A stretch of DNA of 5,800 nucleotides from Bacteroidota bacterium (GTDB lineage Bacteria; Bacteroidota; Bacteroidia; Flavobacteriales; Flavobacteriaceae): positions 1 to 5,800 of the forward strand of contig SMXJ01000085.1 of the NCBI GenBank assembly GCA_004356305.1. The letters are read 5' to 3'. Shown here in pieces: positions 5,177 to 5,800 of this stretch (its first letter is position 1; each line of letters opens with the position of its first letter). Both the position numbers and the translations under genes were made by a program. The notes under the pieces are model-generated. The model had not been told where the DNA came from and made no database searches. It saw only the letters and a program-made list of their open reading frames with translations.

Positions 5177-5800
5177 TTAAACCACCTGCTTCAGGATAAC
5201 CCGAATCTCATTGAGCATCATGGCCGTGGCACCCCAAACAACATGTCCCTGCAAATGAAAAGCGGGAACCTGTATATTCTTCGCATAGCTGGTATTCAAG
5301 GATTGTGTAGTCTTAACGGCATCATTTAAGAACTCGTCTAAGGGAACTTCAATTATTGCTTCTACTTCGTTTTCATCCGGAATGAACTGCGGCGTCTTTG
5401 AAGTTATTCCCAGAAATGGTTGTACAAAAAAATTGCTGGGTGGGATGTAGATCTCGGTGAGTTGTTTGATTATAGAAATGTCTGCGACAGGAATCCCTAC
5501 CTCTTCTTCGGTTTCGCGAAGGGCAGCATCGAGCGGGGAAGCGTCATTTGTTTCAACCTTTCCTCCCGGAAAACCTATTTGGGCAGAGTGAACACCTTTA
5601 TATGCTTTACGCAAGATCAAGATGAGGTGTGTTTCACCTTCCGAAGACGGGTAAAATAAACAGAGAACGGCTGCCTGTTTGGCTGTTTTCATCTCACGAG
5701 CTTTCCGTTTTAATTCGAGTAACCGCTCCATGGGAGCCATTTTCAGATGAAAGGCCTCGCCGGGAAGCTCCAAATTTTTTACTTTTACAATTCGTATTGA
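5177..5800 (-). CDS. Nudix hydrolase, CoA pyrophosphatase-like (NudL/YeaB type), 5' end beyond the window
   Basis: Enzymes of this group cleave coenzyme A and its derivatives to a phosphopantetheine moiety and 3',5'-ADP, and may clear oxidised CoA. Positions below count from the TTG at 5773. Strand 'AAVLCLFYP' (34-42) leads into the NuCoA-like stretch 'YKGVHSAQIGFPGGK' (58-72), then the Nudix helix 'ALRETEEEVGI' (84-94), in which E87, E90 and E91 are the metal-binding residues. The box carries one more residue than the generic GX5EX7 form (G71, D77, R86), as in E. coli NudL. The pattern 'YIPPSNFFVQPFLG' (109-122) and 'VWGATAMML' (179-187) are family features. The frame stays open from 5773 to the right edge and adds 'SIRIVKVKN', which reads like the end of the N-terminal helix of relatives. 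The TTG is therefore probably internal and the real start lies past 5800. The stop is TAA at 5177-5179. Confidence 0.87.
   Translation of the reverse strand, partial: SIRIVKVKNLELPGEAFHLKMAPMERLLELKRKAREMKTAKQAAVLCLFYPSSEGETHLILILRKAYKGVHSAQIGFPGGKVETNDASPLDAALRETEEEVGIPVADISIIKQLTEIYIPPSNFFVQPFLGITSKTPQFIPDENEVEAIIEVPLDEFLNDAVKTTQSLNTSYAKNIQVPAFHLQGHVVWGATAMMLNEIRVILKQVV

Noticed and set aside
5420..5659. Plus-strand open frame of 79 codons
   Set aside because: It is antisense to the core of the Nudix gene, including the Nudix box; a shadow frame.

Overview
The window looks like chromosomal DNA from a member of the Bacteroidota, most likely family Flavobacteriaceae. The base composition is AT-rich, Shine-Dalgarno sequences are absent in front of the genes, and one gene fragment ends in a type IX secretion (T9SS) C-terminal sorting domain, which is confined to this phylum. 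An exact copy of the Bacteroidota -7 promoter element (TAnnTTTG) lies before the NADH dehydrogenase gene. The family assignment is inference from motifs read by eye; no database search was made.

Layout, left to right. (1) The 3' end of a T9SS-secreted protein gene (+), closed by a strong intrinsic terminator. (2) A 198-aa DUF1801/OmdA (YdeI-like) protein (+). (3) A small exported or membrane-anchored protein (+) made largely of 13-residue tandem repeats; its last two full repeats are identical at DNA level. (4) Convergent to it, a type II NADH:quinone oxidoreductase, ndh (-). (5) Divergent from ndh, a two-gene unit (+): an ECF sigma factor starting at TTG and, 3 nt later, a four-helix membrane protein that is a candidate anti-sigma partner. 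(6) Convergent to that, a divergent PlsC-like acyltransferase (-). (7) A 277-bp non-coding gap, then a CoA-pyrophosphatase-type Nudix hydrolase (-) whose 5' end runs off the right edge.

Most genes are core metabolism or envelope functions: respiratory NADH oxidation, phospholipid acylation and CoA or nucleotide clean-up. The one clear regulatory module is the sigma factor/membrane protein pair. Its presumed promoter region is shared with ndh in 124 bp that hold two TTGTAAC boxes 63 bp apart. No mobile element, CRISPR array, phage gene, rRNA or tRNA was seen. The least explained items are the tandem-repeat protein, the sigma/membrane protein pair with its overlapping divergent promoters, and the non-canonical catalytic motifs of the acyltransferase. 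I see no clear multi-gene novel system.
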